The position numbers and the translations under genes are program-made. A stretch of 64,000 nucleotides of DNA from CAYJAZ01 sp964371865. GTDB taxonomy: Bacteria; Desulfobacterota; Desulfovibrionia; Desulfovibrionales; Desulfovibrionaceae. The stretch is taken from the NCBI GenBank assembly GCA_964371865.1, contig CAYJOR010000007.1, positions 10,922 through 74,921 of the forward strand. The letters are read 5' to 3'. Under the pieces are notes generated by a model that was given only the letters and a program-made list of their open reading frames with translations, was not told the DNA's origin and did no database searches. Shown one piece after another: positions 54,404 to 63,216 of this stretch (the first letter of the stretch is position 1; each line of letters begins with the position of its first letter).

Positions 54404-55969
54404 ATGCTCGTGTTAACAAAATATATAAAATTCTTGAATAGAGCTATTTTTCTTGGCTCATTTGTTTTTCTTACTGTAATAAACTCTTACGCAAATGAAA
54501 ATGCTATTAATGAAAAAGTTTCCTCTTCATTTTCTCACTTATTAGATTCTCTTTCAGAAGATTCACTTGATAGAGGGGATTATTATAAAGCTCTCTTCCG
54601 CTTTACTCTTGAAGGTGCAAAAGGGGATGTACTTGTTAATGCGCGTGACTTTGAAAAGGAATTTAGTAAAAAAGCTCAAGAAGAAAATCAAGGTAAAAAT
54701 GATAGTGCCAAAAATGATAAAGAGCAAAACAGCACAAATGTAGATGAGGATGTTATGTCGTTTAGTTACGCATTAAAAACACCCTACTTCTACACTGAAA
54801 ATAAAGAGTTAATGTTAGATGTTATAGATTTAGCTGAACTCTATGAGCCAAACTTACTTGTTACTTTGAAGGAAAATATTCTTACTCTTATATTTAGTTC
54901 AACACAGAAAAAAATTCTTGAAAAAGAAGAACAAAAAACAGATCCAGTAAAAAGTGATGCTCTGCAAAGTACTGATGATAAAGACTTAATGCAGAAAGTG
55001 CAATTTGACAAAGAAGTCTATACTCTTGTTTTTGATTTAGACAATAGTGAAGAAAAAGGACTTTTAACGCATAATGTTTATCAAAGAACTGTAGAAGAAA
55101 GAGATAGTACTGATGTTTCAAGAGAGCCAATATTTATTATTGATGAAATAAAATCATATAAAAACAAAGAAGTAAGACTCAATACTCCTATTGAAATTAT
55201 TGAAAATCATGTCTTTGTACCGCTTTCAACAATGATTTATTTTAATGAAATTGTAAATAAAGAAGCTGATTTTTATTTCGCAAGTAATAAGTTGGCAACA
55301 AAAGAAAACATAAAAAAACTAAGTCAAATCAAAAATATAACTAAAGAAATAGAAAAAGCACCTGAATTTCTATCAAGAGAAAATTTTGAGCTTATCTATG
55401 CAATGATAGGGCCAGCAGGAGCAGCTATTTTAGTACTTGTTCTTGTTGCAACCTATCTAGCTTTGAAAAATTTCTATTATCTTACCTTTGTATGGTTTCA
55501 ATTTACAGGAAAATTCAAGAAGCTTGATAATGAATGTCAGTTATTAGATGAAGAAATTAAAACCAAAAATCCAATGATTCACCTTTTGAGAGAAATTAAC
55601 GCTCTTAATATAAAAGATCCTACAACTCTAAGAACAGAAATTTCATTCATCTTTAACAGAAACTTTGAATCTGTTGTACAAGATTTGGCTTATATACGAC
55701 TCATCAGTGTAATTTCACCTTTACTTGGTTTGCTTGGAACAGTGCTTGGTATGGTTGATGTATTCCAAGCAATTGCGGAATCTTCCTCTCCTGATCCTGC
55801 GGATTTAGCTCAAGGTATTTGGTCAGCGCTTCTTACGACGATTTTAGGACTTTCAGTAGCAGTACCAACACTTATTGTCTATTACTACTTGCTATTAAAA
55901 TACAAAAGATATCAAAACCGAATGATTAAATTTACTAACCATTTTCATAGCTCTTGCTCAGGGCAATAG
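54404..55969 (+). CDS. ExbB-like proton channel with long N-terminal extension
   Basis: 521 aa, about twice the usual ExbB (roughly 230). A first hydrophobic segment (about 15-30) looks like a signal anchor. A charged region of about 300 residues of unknown family follows (Asp/Glu/Lys-rich, with a low-complexity linker near 90-110). The C-terminal part is a MotA/TolQ/ExbB domain: membrane segment AMIGPAGAAILVLVLVATYL, then SPLLGLLGTVLGMVDVFQAI and ALLTTILGLSVAVPTLIVYYYLL. It should energise TonB with ExbD. The topology places the extension outside the cytoplasm. It is adjacent to exbD and tonB. Confidence 0.85.
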   Translation: MLVLTKYIKFLNRAIFLGSFVFLTVINSYANENAINEKVSSSFSHLLDSLSEDSLDRGDYYKALFRFTLEGAKGDVLVNARDFEKEFSKKAQEENQGKNDSAKNDKEQNSTNVDEDVMSFSYALKTPYFYTENKELMLDVIDLAELYEPNLLVTLKENILTLIFSSTQKKILEKEEQKTDPVKSDALQSTDDKDLMQKVQFDKEVYTLVFDLDNSEEKGLLTHNVYQRTVEERDSTDVSREPIFIIDEIKSYKNKEVRLNTPIEIIENHVFVPLSTMIYFNEIVNKEADFYFASNKLATKENIKKLSQIKNITKEIEKAPEFLSRENFELIYAMIGPAGAAILVLVLVATYLALKNFYYLTFVWFQFTGKFKKLDNECQLLDEEIKTKNPMIHLLREINALNIKDPTTLRTEISFIFNRNFESVVQDLAYIRLISVISPLLGLLGTVLGMVDVFQAIAESSSPDPADLAQGIWSALLTTILGLSVAVPTLIVYYYLLLKYKRYQNRMIKFTNHFHSSCSGQ

Positions 55970-55990
55970 CAGGAATATTAGGAGGACAAA

Positions 55991-56371
55991 ATGGATCTAT
56001 TAGATGATGATGCAGGCGTTGATATTACTCCACTTATCGACGTAGTGTTTATGCTTTTGGTGTTTTTTATTATGACTACAACCTTTTCAAAACCAGTAAT
56101 GGATATAGTATTACCTACAGCACTAAAAACAGAAGAGCTTGAAAAACAAGAAGAAATTGTTATTGCTGTTACTGAAACGGGAGGTATTTTCTATAAAGAT
56201 ATAAGTCTTAGCGAAGGGCAGTTTGCAGCTCTTTTAGAAGAACATCCAACAACGAGAATAAATCTTCATGTAGATAAAAAAGCTCCTTTTGACTCCTTTA
56301 TTCAAGTTATTGATAAAGCAAAAGCAAGAGAAGGAGGCAGTTTTGTTATTAGCACAGAAAGCGCTGAGTAG
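55991..56371 (+). CDS. exbD: ExbD/TolR-family protein
   Basis: 126 aa, usual length. The N-terminus has the transmembrane region with the conserved aspartate (DITPLIDVVFMLLVFFIMTT, Asp near residue 17), and the rest is a small periplasmic domain. It forms the energy-coupling complex with ExbB and TonB. A GGAGG site precedes it, 21 bp after the ExbB stop. Its 3' end overlaps the tonB reading frame by about 29 bp. Confidence 0.93.
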   Translation: MDLLDDDAGVDITPLIDVVFMLLVFFIMTTTFSKPVMDIVLPTALKTEELEKQEEIVIAVTETGGIFYKDISLSEGQFAALLEEHPTTRINLHVDKKAPFDSFIQVIDKAKAREGGSFVISTESAE

Positions 56372-57059
56372 TAATCCCTACGGCGGAAAGACATTAAATA
56401 ATAGTAGAGTTCTTAGTTGGTTCACAATTTTACTGGCTTTTTCTCTAGTGCTTGCAGCGGGTGTAGAAGTTGTTATTGAGTTGCCTACTGTAGCGCAGAT
56501 GTTTAAATTGCCTGAAGAAATTATTATCCACGAACCCCCTAAAAAGAAGAAATTTGAAGTCCTTTTTACAGATAATTCTGACTTCATATATCAACTTCAA
56601 CTAGAAAAGCCGGTTGTTGAACCCCCTAAACCCAAAGAGCCGGAACCAATTCCCGAACCTCCTAAACCAAAACCTAAGCCTAAACCAAAGCCTGCTGCAA
56701 AACCACAAGCAGCACCCTCGACTACGCTTGTTGAAAATGCTCCCGTAGGTGAACCACAAGGCGAAGTAGGAGGAGCGTCTGAAAATACTCTGATGTCAGA
56801 ACTTATTGCTTATGTGAATCAGCATAAAGTTTATCCAAGAGCTGCTCAAAAAAGAGGCATTCAGGGAGTAAATTATATCTCTGTAAGCATTACACCTGAT
56901 GGAAGAATCAAAAGTGCAAATCTTTCAAAAGGTGTGGGGAATTCTACACTTGATAATGCCAGTAAAAAACTTGCAGAAAAACTTACTTCATTAAAGCTCA
57001 CTGCACCAAAGAAAGCTATAAATATTAGTGTGCCTATTCATTATTCTTTAAAGGATTAG
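56343..57059 (+). CDS. tonB: TonB protein
   Basis: 238 aa from a TTG at 56343, which sits 6 nt after a GGAGG site. The in-frame ORF extends up to 56289 but has no ribosome site there. An N-terminal membrane anchor (TILLAFSLVLAAGVEVVIEL) leads into a Pro/Lys/Glu-rich rod (repeated PKPKP) and a C-terminal TonB domain (YPRAAQKRGIQGVNYISVSI to NISVPIHYSL). It transduces proton-motive force to the receptor at 47596. It overlaps exbD, so the three coupling genes are translationally linked. Confidence 0.9.
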   Translation: MLLAQKALSSNPYGGKTLNNSRVLSWFTILLAFSLVLAAGVEVVIELPTVAQMFKLPEEIIIHEPPKKKKFEVLFTDNSDFIYQLQLEKPVVEPPKPKEPEPIPEPPKPKPKPKPKPAAKPQAAPSTTLVENAPVGEPQGEVGGASENTLMSELIAYVNQHKVYPRAAQKRGIQGVNYISVSITPDGRIKSANLSKGVGNSTLDNASKKLAEKLTSLKLTAPKKAINISVPIHYSLKD

Positions 57060-57185
57060 AAATATCTTTGTGTTATTTACTAGAAGGAGAAAAGCTCGGA
57101 TATGTTTCTAAATGTATGTTATTGATATCGTTTATAAAGAAATGTCAAAATAAAAGTTATAAGTTAATAATTTTTTTAAATTGTA

Positions 57186-57213
57186 TTGACAGGAAATACT
57201 ATTCAATGATAAT
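57186..57213 (+). promoter_or_regulatory. Promoter of the second ankyrin gene
   Basis: A perfect TTGACA (57186-57191) and GATAAT (57208-57213) are 16 bp apart, about 90 bp upstream of the GTG at 57301. This supports separate transcription of that gene from the uptake operon. Confidence 0.5.
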
Positions 57214-57300
57214 TTATGAAGAAAGTTTATGGTTTAGATACTCATGCTAAGTTTTCTTTAACTTGTAGCCTTTGCATTTTTTTGCAACTGGGAGTTTATT

Positions 57301-59787
57301 GTGAAGAAGCTAATTTTATTTATTCTTGCTCTTTTTTTCATCCTTCCTGTAGATATCTTTGCGGAAAATTTAGGAAAGCTCAATAAGGATTTAATAGACG
57401 CTATAAAAAACAATAATTATTCTAAAGTAGAAAAACTACTTGTACATGGTGCAGATGTAAACTCTACAATTGATTCATATACTCCTTTAATCTTGGCCAG
57501 TGAATGGGGACATATAGATGTGGTAAAATTATTACTTGAAAATGGAGCCGATGTCAATCTGAAGACACTTGGAAATGAATCGGCTGTTGTTGCTGCATAC
57601 GAGAAAGATCATATTGAGATTATGAAATTTCTTGTAGAGCATGGTGCACAAGTAGATGATATTCTCTATCGTTTCTTCATGTTTGCTATAGATGAAAAAA
57701 TTGAAATGACACAATTTTTCTTAGAACACGGTGCTACTATAGATGCAAAATCTTTTGTTACAGCAACAGGCTTTAGAAATCGTAATAATCTTGAGCTGGT
57801 AAAAGTCCTTCTCGCAAGTGGCGTTGATATAAATGGTAAAGATAATAATGGAAAAACAGCTCTGCAATCAGCCTCAGTAAGAAAGTTTGGTTCTACGCTT
57901 GATGAAAATTTAGAGATGGTAAAACTCCTCCTAGAAAATGGTGCTGACCCCAATATTAAAGACTTAGAAGGAAATACAGCCCTTATAACTATTGCCGCTG
58001 AGAACTGGCAAGAGGATGCTAACACTGTAGATTTGCTTTTAAAATATGGTGCAAACCCTTCAATAAAAAATAATGAAGGATTAACAGCCTTAGATGTTGC
58101 AAGGCAGAACAATAATTCTAAAATTATTGCTTTACTTGAAAGTCAACCAGTTGAAAGTCAACCAGTTGAAACTCAAGTAGTTGAAAATGAAATAGTTGAA
58201 AGTCAACCAAGTTTGATTCCAACAGATATTATTCAAAGTATTCTTGAGTCCAACTATAATGGAGTAGAACAAGCTATAAAAAAAGGAATAAATGTTAACA
58301 CTCGAACACGTTTTGGTCTTACTCCGCTTATGCTTGCCTCAATCTTGGGAGATGCTGAAATAGTGAACCTACTTTTAGAAAATAAAGCTGACCCAAATAC
58401 CTTTGATGAAGGTGGATACTCTTTCATGATTTATAAAAATAAAGGTGTTGCTATTACAAAAGAATCTTTGAAGCAATATTTAGAAAATGAAAAAATGGAT
58501 AAAGGAATTATCTTTAGTACTAACTCACCTCTTAGAATAGCCTCAGGAATAGGGGAGGAAAAAATAGTAAAACTACTTTTAAGAAAAGGTGCTCTTCCTA
58601 ATGCAAGAAATAGTAGTGGATTTGTTGCCCTTGATTCAGCTGCAGGAGAAGGAAATACTGATATAGCTAAACTACTGATAGATAATGGGGCAGATCTTAA
58701 TAATCAATCAGATAGTGGATATACTCCTCTTATTATTGCGTCTCAAAATGGGCATATTGATGTAATAAATTTATTGCTCGATAATGGAGCTTATTTAAAC
58801 TTTGTGGCTCGTGATATAACTGCATTGAGTGTTGCAGTTTATAGTGGTCAAACAGAAGTTGTGGAATTGTTACTTTCAAAAGGAGTGGATAAAAACTACC
58901 TCAAGAAAAATACCAGTAAGCTTATAGAAACAGCAGAAATGCAAGGCTATACCGAAATTGTAGCACTACTAAAAAACCCTGATAGAGCAATGGCAAGTAA
59001 AGAAAAAGTTACAGAAGGTCTGATTGCTCCTGAACTAAAAAAACCGGGTATTGCGTTTATCGTTCCTCACAATAAGGATACTATGAGTCTTGATAAATTT
59101 ACACTAGACGGTAAAAACGATACTCTCATAAAAGTTCTTGCTAAAGGTACAAGCCCCATTACTGCAATTAGATTAGAAAATAGTGGTGGAAAATCAGGAA
59201 GCTGGAGGACAAAAGACGTTAAAACGTCTGCGATGGGAGTTATTCGAGTAGAAAATCAAGGAAAAGTTCTTAATCCGGAGAATGCTTCTTTTTCTATCGA
59301 TGTGAGCACTCCTCAAGGATTAGACTTATTCGTTCAAGATACTGGAGCCCTTGCCGATGATAAGACTAGAATTCGTATAACTTTCTTTCATAAAGATGGT
59401 TCAAGAACATATGCTCTTACTAACCGTATCAGCTTAGAAGAGCTTGAAAGGCGTTCAAGTGCGAAGAATGAGCAACCTAAAGTTTCTATTGAGTTAAAGC
59501 CTAAATATAGTTTATCATCTCAAGCAATTAGTGGAGGCATAAATATTAGCGGAGTAAAAGATACACAGTTTAATATACTTGTTGAAACAGTGGAAGCAAG
59601 TAGTGGGCGTTGGACGTGTATGTACGAAGGAATATGCGAAATTGATAATGTTTCTTTTAGTTGTACTCATATTGATGGAAAAATGAGCGGAAGTTTTGAG
59701 GGCGGAAATTTATTGATTACAAGTTCACCAGACTCTATGATGTGTGGTATGGGCGGTACAATGAATGGACTTTATATCCCTAACTAA
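57301..59787 (+). CDS. Exported ankyrin-repeat protein, second, with shared C-terminal domain
   Basis: 828 aa from a GTG start with a GGGAG site. The signal peptide (LILFILALFFILPVDIFAE) is followed by two ankyrin blocks (about 27-285 and 305-565; units like TPLILASEWGHIDVVKLLLE). They are separated by a V-E-S-Q-P repeat linker coded by a 15-bp tandem repeat. The domain at about 580-710 (IAFIVPHNKDTMSLDKF, GSWRTKDVKTSAMGVI, ITFFHKDGSRTYA) matches the C-terminal domain of the first ankyrin protein. An extra 115 residues follow, with four cysteines (TCMYEGIC, FSCTH, MMCGMG). Function unknown; it is outside the cytoplasm and next to the iron island. Confidence 0.85.
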   Translation: MKKLILFILALFFILPVDIFAENLGKLNKDLIDAIKNNNYSKVEKLLVHGADVNSTIDSYTPLILASEWGHIDVVKLLLENGADVNLKTLGNESAVVAAYEKDHIEIMKFLVEHGAQVDDILYRFFMFAIDEKIEMTQFFLEHGATIDAKSFVTATGFRNRNNLELVKVLLASGVDINGKDNNGKTALQSASVRKFGSTLDENLEMVKLLLENGADPNIKDLEGNTALITIAAENWQEDANTVDLLLKYGANPSIKNNEGLTALDVARQNNNSKIIALLESQPVESQPVETQVVENEIVESQPSLIPTDIIQSILESNYNGVEQAIKKGINVNTRTRFGLTPLMLASILGDAEIVNLLLENKADPNTFDEGGYSFMIYKNKGVAITKESLKQYLENEKMDKGIIFSTNSPLRIASGIGEEKIVKLLLRKGALPNARNSSGFVALDSAAGEGNTDIAKLLIDNGADLNNQSDSGYTPLIIASQNGHIDVINLLLDNGAYLNFVARDITALSVAVYSGQTEVVELLLSKGVDKNYLKKNTSKLIETAEMQGYTEIVALLKNPDRAMASKEKVTEGLIAPELKKPGIAFIVPHNKDTMSLDKFTLDGKNDTLIKVLAKGTSPITAIRLENSGGKSGSWRTKDVKTSAMGVIRVENQGKVLNPENASFSIDVSTPQGLDLFVQDTGALADDKTRIRITFFHKDGSRTYALTNRISLEELERRSSAKNEQPKVSIELKPKYSLSSQAISGGINISGVKDTQFNILVETVEASSGRWTCMYEGICEIDNVSFSCTHIDGKMSGSFEGGNLLITSSPDSMMCGMGGTMNGLYIPN
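58141..58210 (+). repeat. 15-bp tandem repeat in the ankyrin linker
   Basis: About 4.7 copies of AGTCAACCAGTTGAA (two exact, the rest diverged) encode the alternating SQPVE linker between the two ankyrin blocks. The unit keeps the reading frame, so copy-number changes would lengthen or shorten the linker without breaking the protein. Confidence 0.75.
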
Positions 59788-60018
59788 ATACCCTAGATTT
59801 ACACACATCATTCCAATTCATGTATATAAAGTATTTTTTTCAAAAAATAGATATCCTTTATTTTTTTAAGGTGTTGATTTATTAGTAATTATTTCCTAGG
59901 GAAAAGGAGAATCTTGAAGGAGAAAATTTCATTTTTGTCATGCGGTTTTACCCTCCCTCAAAAAACAAACCTTAAACTGGAATCACGTAAGATGAACACA
60001 AATGGTAAATATAAGGGC

Positions 60019-60047
60019 TTGACATTTGTATCTATCCAAACTATATA
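60019..60047 (+). promoter_or_regulatory. Strong promoter upstream of a small ORF and the ECF operon
   Basis: A perfect TTGACA (60019-60024) and TATATA (60042-60047) have a 17-bp spacer. It lies 33 bp before the ATG of a 45-codon ORF. Confidence 0.6.
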
Positions 60048-60079
60048 AAATTTATTCAAACTAACTGGAAGATTAGATA

Positions 60080-60217
60080 ATGATAAAGAATGGCTTGCAT
60101 AATAACATAGCGCATGCACTTAAAAAAATGAGTGCTTCTTTATCTATTGCAATTTCTTTCAATGCTTTTTCTTTAGTTTTTTCGATGGCACTTCTTTGTG
60201 CTCTTGGCTTTACATGA
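60080..60217 (+). CDS. Small hydrophobic protein, unknown function (45 aa)
   Basis: An ATG with a GGAAG ribosome site 9 nt upstream, just downstream of a consensus-like promoter, opens a 45-codon frame. Its N-terminus is polar and basic (MIKNGLHNNIAHALKKM); residues 18-44 are hydrophobic (SASLSIAISFNAFSLVFSMA, then LLCALGF), probably one membrane helix. No family is recognised. It precedes the ECF operon by 310 bp and could be a separate small gene or a leader peptide. Confidence 0.4.
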   Translation: MIKNGLHNNIAHALKKMSASLSIAISFNAFSLVFSMALLCALGFT

Positions 60218-60228
60218 CCCTTCTTTTT

Positions 60229-60300
60229 TAAAGGGTAGGTTTCTCTTTGTTAAAAAAAGTCTTTACTTGGCAATTTTCAAGAAAAAGCTAATGTTATAAA
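60229..60300. repeat. Possible degenerate half of the MITE family
   Basis: The segment contains GGGTAGGTTTCTCT and, 30-40 bp later, ATTTTCAAGAAAAAG, a 15-mer also present in MITE copy B at nearly the same distance from its left end. No matching right end is seen. Probably a decayed or truncated copy. The 59788-60526 gap (739 bp) otherwise holds the promoter, the small ORF and an inverted repeat. Confidence 0.35.
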
Positions 60301-60431
60301 AATTTGAACTTTTGTGTTTCATATCTTTTTTTAAAATTCAAGTTGCAGTAATTGCATTATATAGACATTAAAATCACCCTTATACTCTCGTTTCCTTTGA
60401 AATATATCGAATATTCCGAACGGATTTTTCT

Positions 60432-60468
60432 GTGCTAAGTAATAACTTTATAGACGGTTAGCACTTTT
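60432..60468 (+). promoter_or_regulatory. Inverted repeat in the leader of the ECF operon
   Basis: GTGCTAA (60432-60438) is an exact inverted match to TTAGCAC (60458-60464), which is followed by TTTT. It lies about 60 bp upstream of the S-component start and could be an operator, an attenuator stem or part of a small RNA switch. I could not match a known riboswitch class. Confidence 0.4.
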
Positions 60469-60526
60469 ACTAATAATTGTTATTTAAAACATAACCTACT
60501 ATATAAACTATAAGGGATTTATAATC

Positions 60527-61081
60527 ATGAATGCAAACTCAACTGCAATTAGTATTGCTGCTTTAGGCGTTGGATTTAACATTGTTCTTGCAACTTTAGC
60601 AAAAGTTTTTGGTATTCCTTTTTTATTTTTAGATACAATAGGAACTATATTCTCAGCAGTTCTTTTAGGGCCTTTTTTTGGTGCTATAACAGGTTTAGTT
60701 ACAAATTTTATAACGGCAATGCTCAATAATCCTGTAGAGTTACCTTTTGCTATTGTTAATATGACAGTGGGTATTGTGGTCGGCTTTGTAGCTAAAAAAT
60801 ACAAATTTGATATAAAAACAGCAATTATTACAGGCCTTGTTTTATCAATAGTTGCTCCTCTTATCGGAACACCGATTGCGGTATATCTCTTCGGTGGTTT
60901 AGCAGGTAGTTCTTTAGATATTCTCACAGGTTGGCTTGTAAATAGCGGTGAAAAAATATTCACAGCAGCATTCCTTCCAAGAATTGGCTCAAACCTTGTG
61001 GATAAAATAGGTTCTTGTATTGTAGTTGCATTAATTATTTCAAGAATCCCGAACTCTCTTATGACGAAAATTAAGAAGTAA
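60527..61081 (+). CDS. ECF transporter S component (CD3073-like)
   Basis: 184 aa, five to six hydrophobic segments and little loop sequence, as in substrate-binding S components of energy-coupling factor transporters (AALGVGFNIVLATLAKVFGI, LLGPFFGAITGLVTNFITAM). Together with the next gene it matches the pairing of the Clostridioides CD3073 putative S component with the CD3072 TudS-related protein. It binds the substrate in the membrane and works with the three ECF subunits downstream. The substrate is unknown; the TudS partner hints at a sulfur-bearing (thio) compound. Confidence 0.82.
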   Translation: MNANSTAISIAALGVGFNIVLATLAKVFGIPFLFLDTIGTIFSAVLLGPFFGAITGLVTNFITAMLNNPVELPFAIVNMTVGIVVGFVAKKYKFDIKTAIITGLVLSIVAPLIGTPIAVYLFGGLAGSSLDILTGWLVNSGEKIFTAAFLPRIGSNLVDKIGSCIVVALIISRIPNSLMTKIKK

Positions 61082-61083
61082 TT

Positions 61084-61608
61084 ATGAATAGAGGAAAAAA
61101 AATAGTTGTTCTTGCACATTGTATTTTAAATCAAAATAGCGTTGTGTTGTCTTGCGGAAAAAACATGTCGGACTTTTTACCCTTTGTGAAAGATTGTCTA
61201 GAAAAAAATATAGGTATTCTGCAATTGCCTTGCCCTGAATTTCAACTCTATGGACTGAAAAGATGGGGGCATGTGAAAGATCAGTTCGAGCATCAAGGAT
61301 TTACTTCTAAATCTTATGAGATACTTGCATCTATTGTAAGTCAAATAATAGACTATCTTGATAATGGTTACGAAATACTTAAAGTCTATGGCATTAAATG
61401 CAGTCCTAGTTGTGGGATTGAAAAAACATGTCGTGGTGACTTAGCAGGCGAAACTTCGTGCTATAAGAGTATTGATGATATAAATAATCGAGTACGAATC
61501 GTTGATGAAAGCGGTATTTTTATGGAAATATTCAAGAAAATGCTTGAAGAAAAAGGAATTCATCTCACATTTGAAGATATAGATGATTGGGAGCAACATG
61601 TTGATTAA
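61084..61608 (+). CDS. TudS-related putative desulfidase (CD3072-like)
   Basis: 174 aa, DUF523/TudS superfamily. Conserved cysteine motifs are AHCILNQNS (Cys13), LPCPEFQLYG (Cys50) and GIKCSPSCG (Cys106 and Cys110), suited to binding a [4Fe-4S] cluster by three cysteines as in TudS thiouracil desulfidases. It would remove sulfur from a thiolated compound after import. It lies 2 bp after the S component and overlaps the frame of the first ATPase, so it is an integral part of the ECF operon. The exact substrate cannot be inferred. Confidence 0.82.
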   Translation: MNRGKKIVVLAHCILNQNSVVLSCGKNMSDFLPFVKDCLEKNIGILQLPCPEFQLYGLKRWGHVKDQFEHQGFTSKSYEILASIVSQIIDYLDNGYEILKVYGIKCSPSCGIEKTCRGDLAGETSCYKSIDDINNRVRIVDESGIFMEIFKKMLEEKGIHLTFEDIDDWEQHVD

Positions 61609-62413
61609 GTTAGAAAATATAGATTTTTCATACGATGATACAACATTCTTTAAAGATTTTTCTCTAAACTTGAAGGAGGGCATATTTTATGCCCTCATAG
61701 GGGAAAATGGTAGTGGAAAATCAACGCTTACAAAGCTTCTTTTGGGGATTGAAAAACCTCAAGTAGGAGAAATACTTTTTGATGGTATTAATATAAAAGA
61801 GGATATTTTTGCTCTCAGAAAAGGTGTAGGTATGGTTTTTCAAAATCCTGATGAACAAATTGTATCGGATAGGGTAGATGAAGAAATTGCTTTTGCTCTT
61901 GAAAATTATGGATATTCTTCTGAAAAAATGTATGAAATAATCGAGGAACTTTTAGATCTTGTTCACTTGAGTTCAAAAAAAGAAACTAAAATTTCATCTC
62001 TTTCAGGTGGTGAAAAACAGCGTTTGTGCATAGCCTCTTCTCTTGCATTAAAGCCAAAACTCCTAATAGTTGATGAGGGTACGGCTATGCTAGATATCGA
62101 AAATAGAGATAGAATTTTGAAACTTCTTAGAAGTATCCAAAATCAAGGAGTTGCTATTCTTCTCATAACTCATCACTTAGATGAATTAGAATATTGTGAC
62201 GAACTCATTTGTTTAGAAAAAGGAAAATTGAGATATAGAGGAGGTAAAATTCCTTTTATTTCAGCGCTTATAAAAGGGGAATTTGGAGATAAGATACATT
62301 TAAACGGAGCATTTAAAATCGCTCAATTTCTTTATAAGAAAAAGAACTTAGATATCTCATCTGATATTTTCAATATAAAAAAAGTAGGTGAGCATTTATG
62401 GAACTTTCTTTAG
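61598..62413 (+). CDS. ECF transporter ATPase, first
   Basis: 271 aa from the ATG at 61598, placed 6 nt after GGGAG; an ATG at 61583 is less likely. It has Walker A (GENGSGKST), the Q-loop region FQNPDEQIV characteristic of ECF A components, the signature SLSGGEKQRLCIA and Walker B (LLIVDEGTAML). The Walker B glutamate is followed by G instead of the usual P. It pairs with the second ATPase to power the transporter. Confidence 0.9.
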   Translation: MLIKLENIDFSYDDTTFFKDFSLNLKEGIFYALIGENGSGKSTLTKLLLGIEKPQVGEILFDGINIKEDIFALRKGVGMVFQNPDEQIVSDRVDEEIAFALENYGYSSEKMYEIIEELLDLVHLSSKKETKISSLSGGEKQRLCIASSLALKPKLLIVDEGTAMLDIENRDRILKLLRSIQNQGVAILLITHHLDELEYCDELICLEKGKLRYRGGKIPFISALIKGEFGDKIHLNGAFKIAQFLYKKKNLDISSDIFNIKKVGEHLWNFL

Positions 62414-63216
62414 ATAATATATCTCTTTCCTATACAAATTCTTATGCGGATTCAAGCGAGTTTGCTATAAAAAATCTAAGCTTGAACATAGAAAATGGCA
62501 GTTGGAATTTTATTGTAGGAGAAACAGGAAGTGGAAAATCTACTCTCTTGCAAGCAATGGGCGCACTTTTACCTATCAAAGAGGGCGAGATTTTTTGGCG
62601 TGGAAATAGTATTAAAAATAATGAAAATCTAAAAAAATTTAGAAATAATGTAGGTATTATGTTTCAGTATACGGAAAAGCAATTTTTTAACTATACGATT
62701 AAAGATGAAATTACTTTCTCCTTAAGAAAAAAACAAGTGCCGTCAGAAAAAATTGAAAAAGAACTTGAGGGAGTTATCGAGCTTCTTAATATTCCGAAAA
62801 ATATTTTAGAGAGACACCCACTTGAAATAAGCGGGGGGCAAAAGAGGTTTGTGGCTCTTGCTTCTATTTTGATAGAAAATCCAAGCCTTTTACTTCTAGA
62901 TGAACCAACGTGCGGATTAGATGTTCAAGCTCAAAAATTATTTTTTGATATTCTTCAAAAATTTAGAAAAGAGGGAAGAACTATAATCCAAATATCTCAC
63001 ATGCTTGAAGATGTGCTAAATTATGGAGATAGAGCTATTCTTTTAGAGTCTGGGAAGATTTTAAGAAGTGGTAAACCAAGAGATGTGCTTAGTGGTATAC
63101 AGACAGAAAGTTTAGAAATTTTTCATGCTCTTAAAAATATGGGCATGAGTACGGATAATTTTCAGAATATTGACCATCTTTTAGAGTATATAGGGAGTGA
63201 TGACTTTGTTAAGTAA
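62398..63216 (+). CDS. ECF transporter ATPase, second
   Basis: 272 aa. Walker A is GETGSGKST, the ECF-type Q-loop is MFQYTEKQFF, the signature is ISGGQKRFVAL and Walker B is LLLLDEPTCGLD, followed by the H-loop ISHM. Its start overlaps the first ATPase by 16 bp. The two unlike ATPases correspond to EcfA1 and EcfA2 of a dedicated (group I) ECF transporter. Confidence 0.9.
   Translation: MELSLDNISLSYTNSYADSSEFAIKNLSLNIENGSWNFIVGETGSGKSTLLQAMGALLPIKEGEIFWRGNSIKNNENLKKFRNNVGIMFQYTEKQFFNYTIKDEITFSLRKKQVPSEKIEKELEGVIELLNIPKNILERHPLEISGGQKRFVALASILIENPSLLLLDEPTCGLDVQAQKLFFDILQKFRKEGRTIIQISHMLEDVLNYGDRAILLESGKILRSGKPRDVLSGIQTESLEIFHALKNMGMSTDNFQNIDHLLEYIGSDDFVK

Noticed and set aside
59788..59830. 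A MITE end after the second ankyrin gene (ATACCCTAG)
   Set aside because: The match is ten bases only and the inner sequence does not follow the family.
59914..60048. A 44-codon ORF from TTG with an AAAAGGAG ribosome site upstream of the ECF region
   Set aside because: Its 3' end contains the strong promoter at 60019-60047, its composition is not clearly protein-like, and no homology or second support is visible.
60206..60230. Terminator after the 45-aa ORF (ACCCTT/AAGGGT)
   Set aside because: The stem is only 6 bp and is not followed by a U-run.
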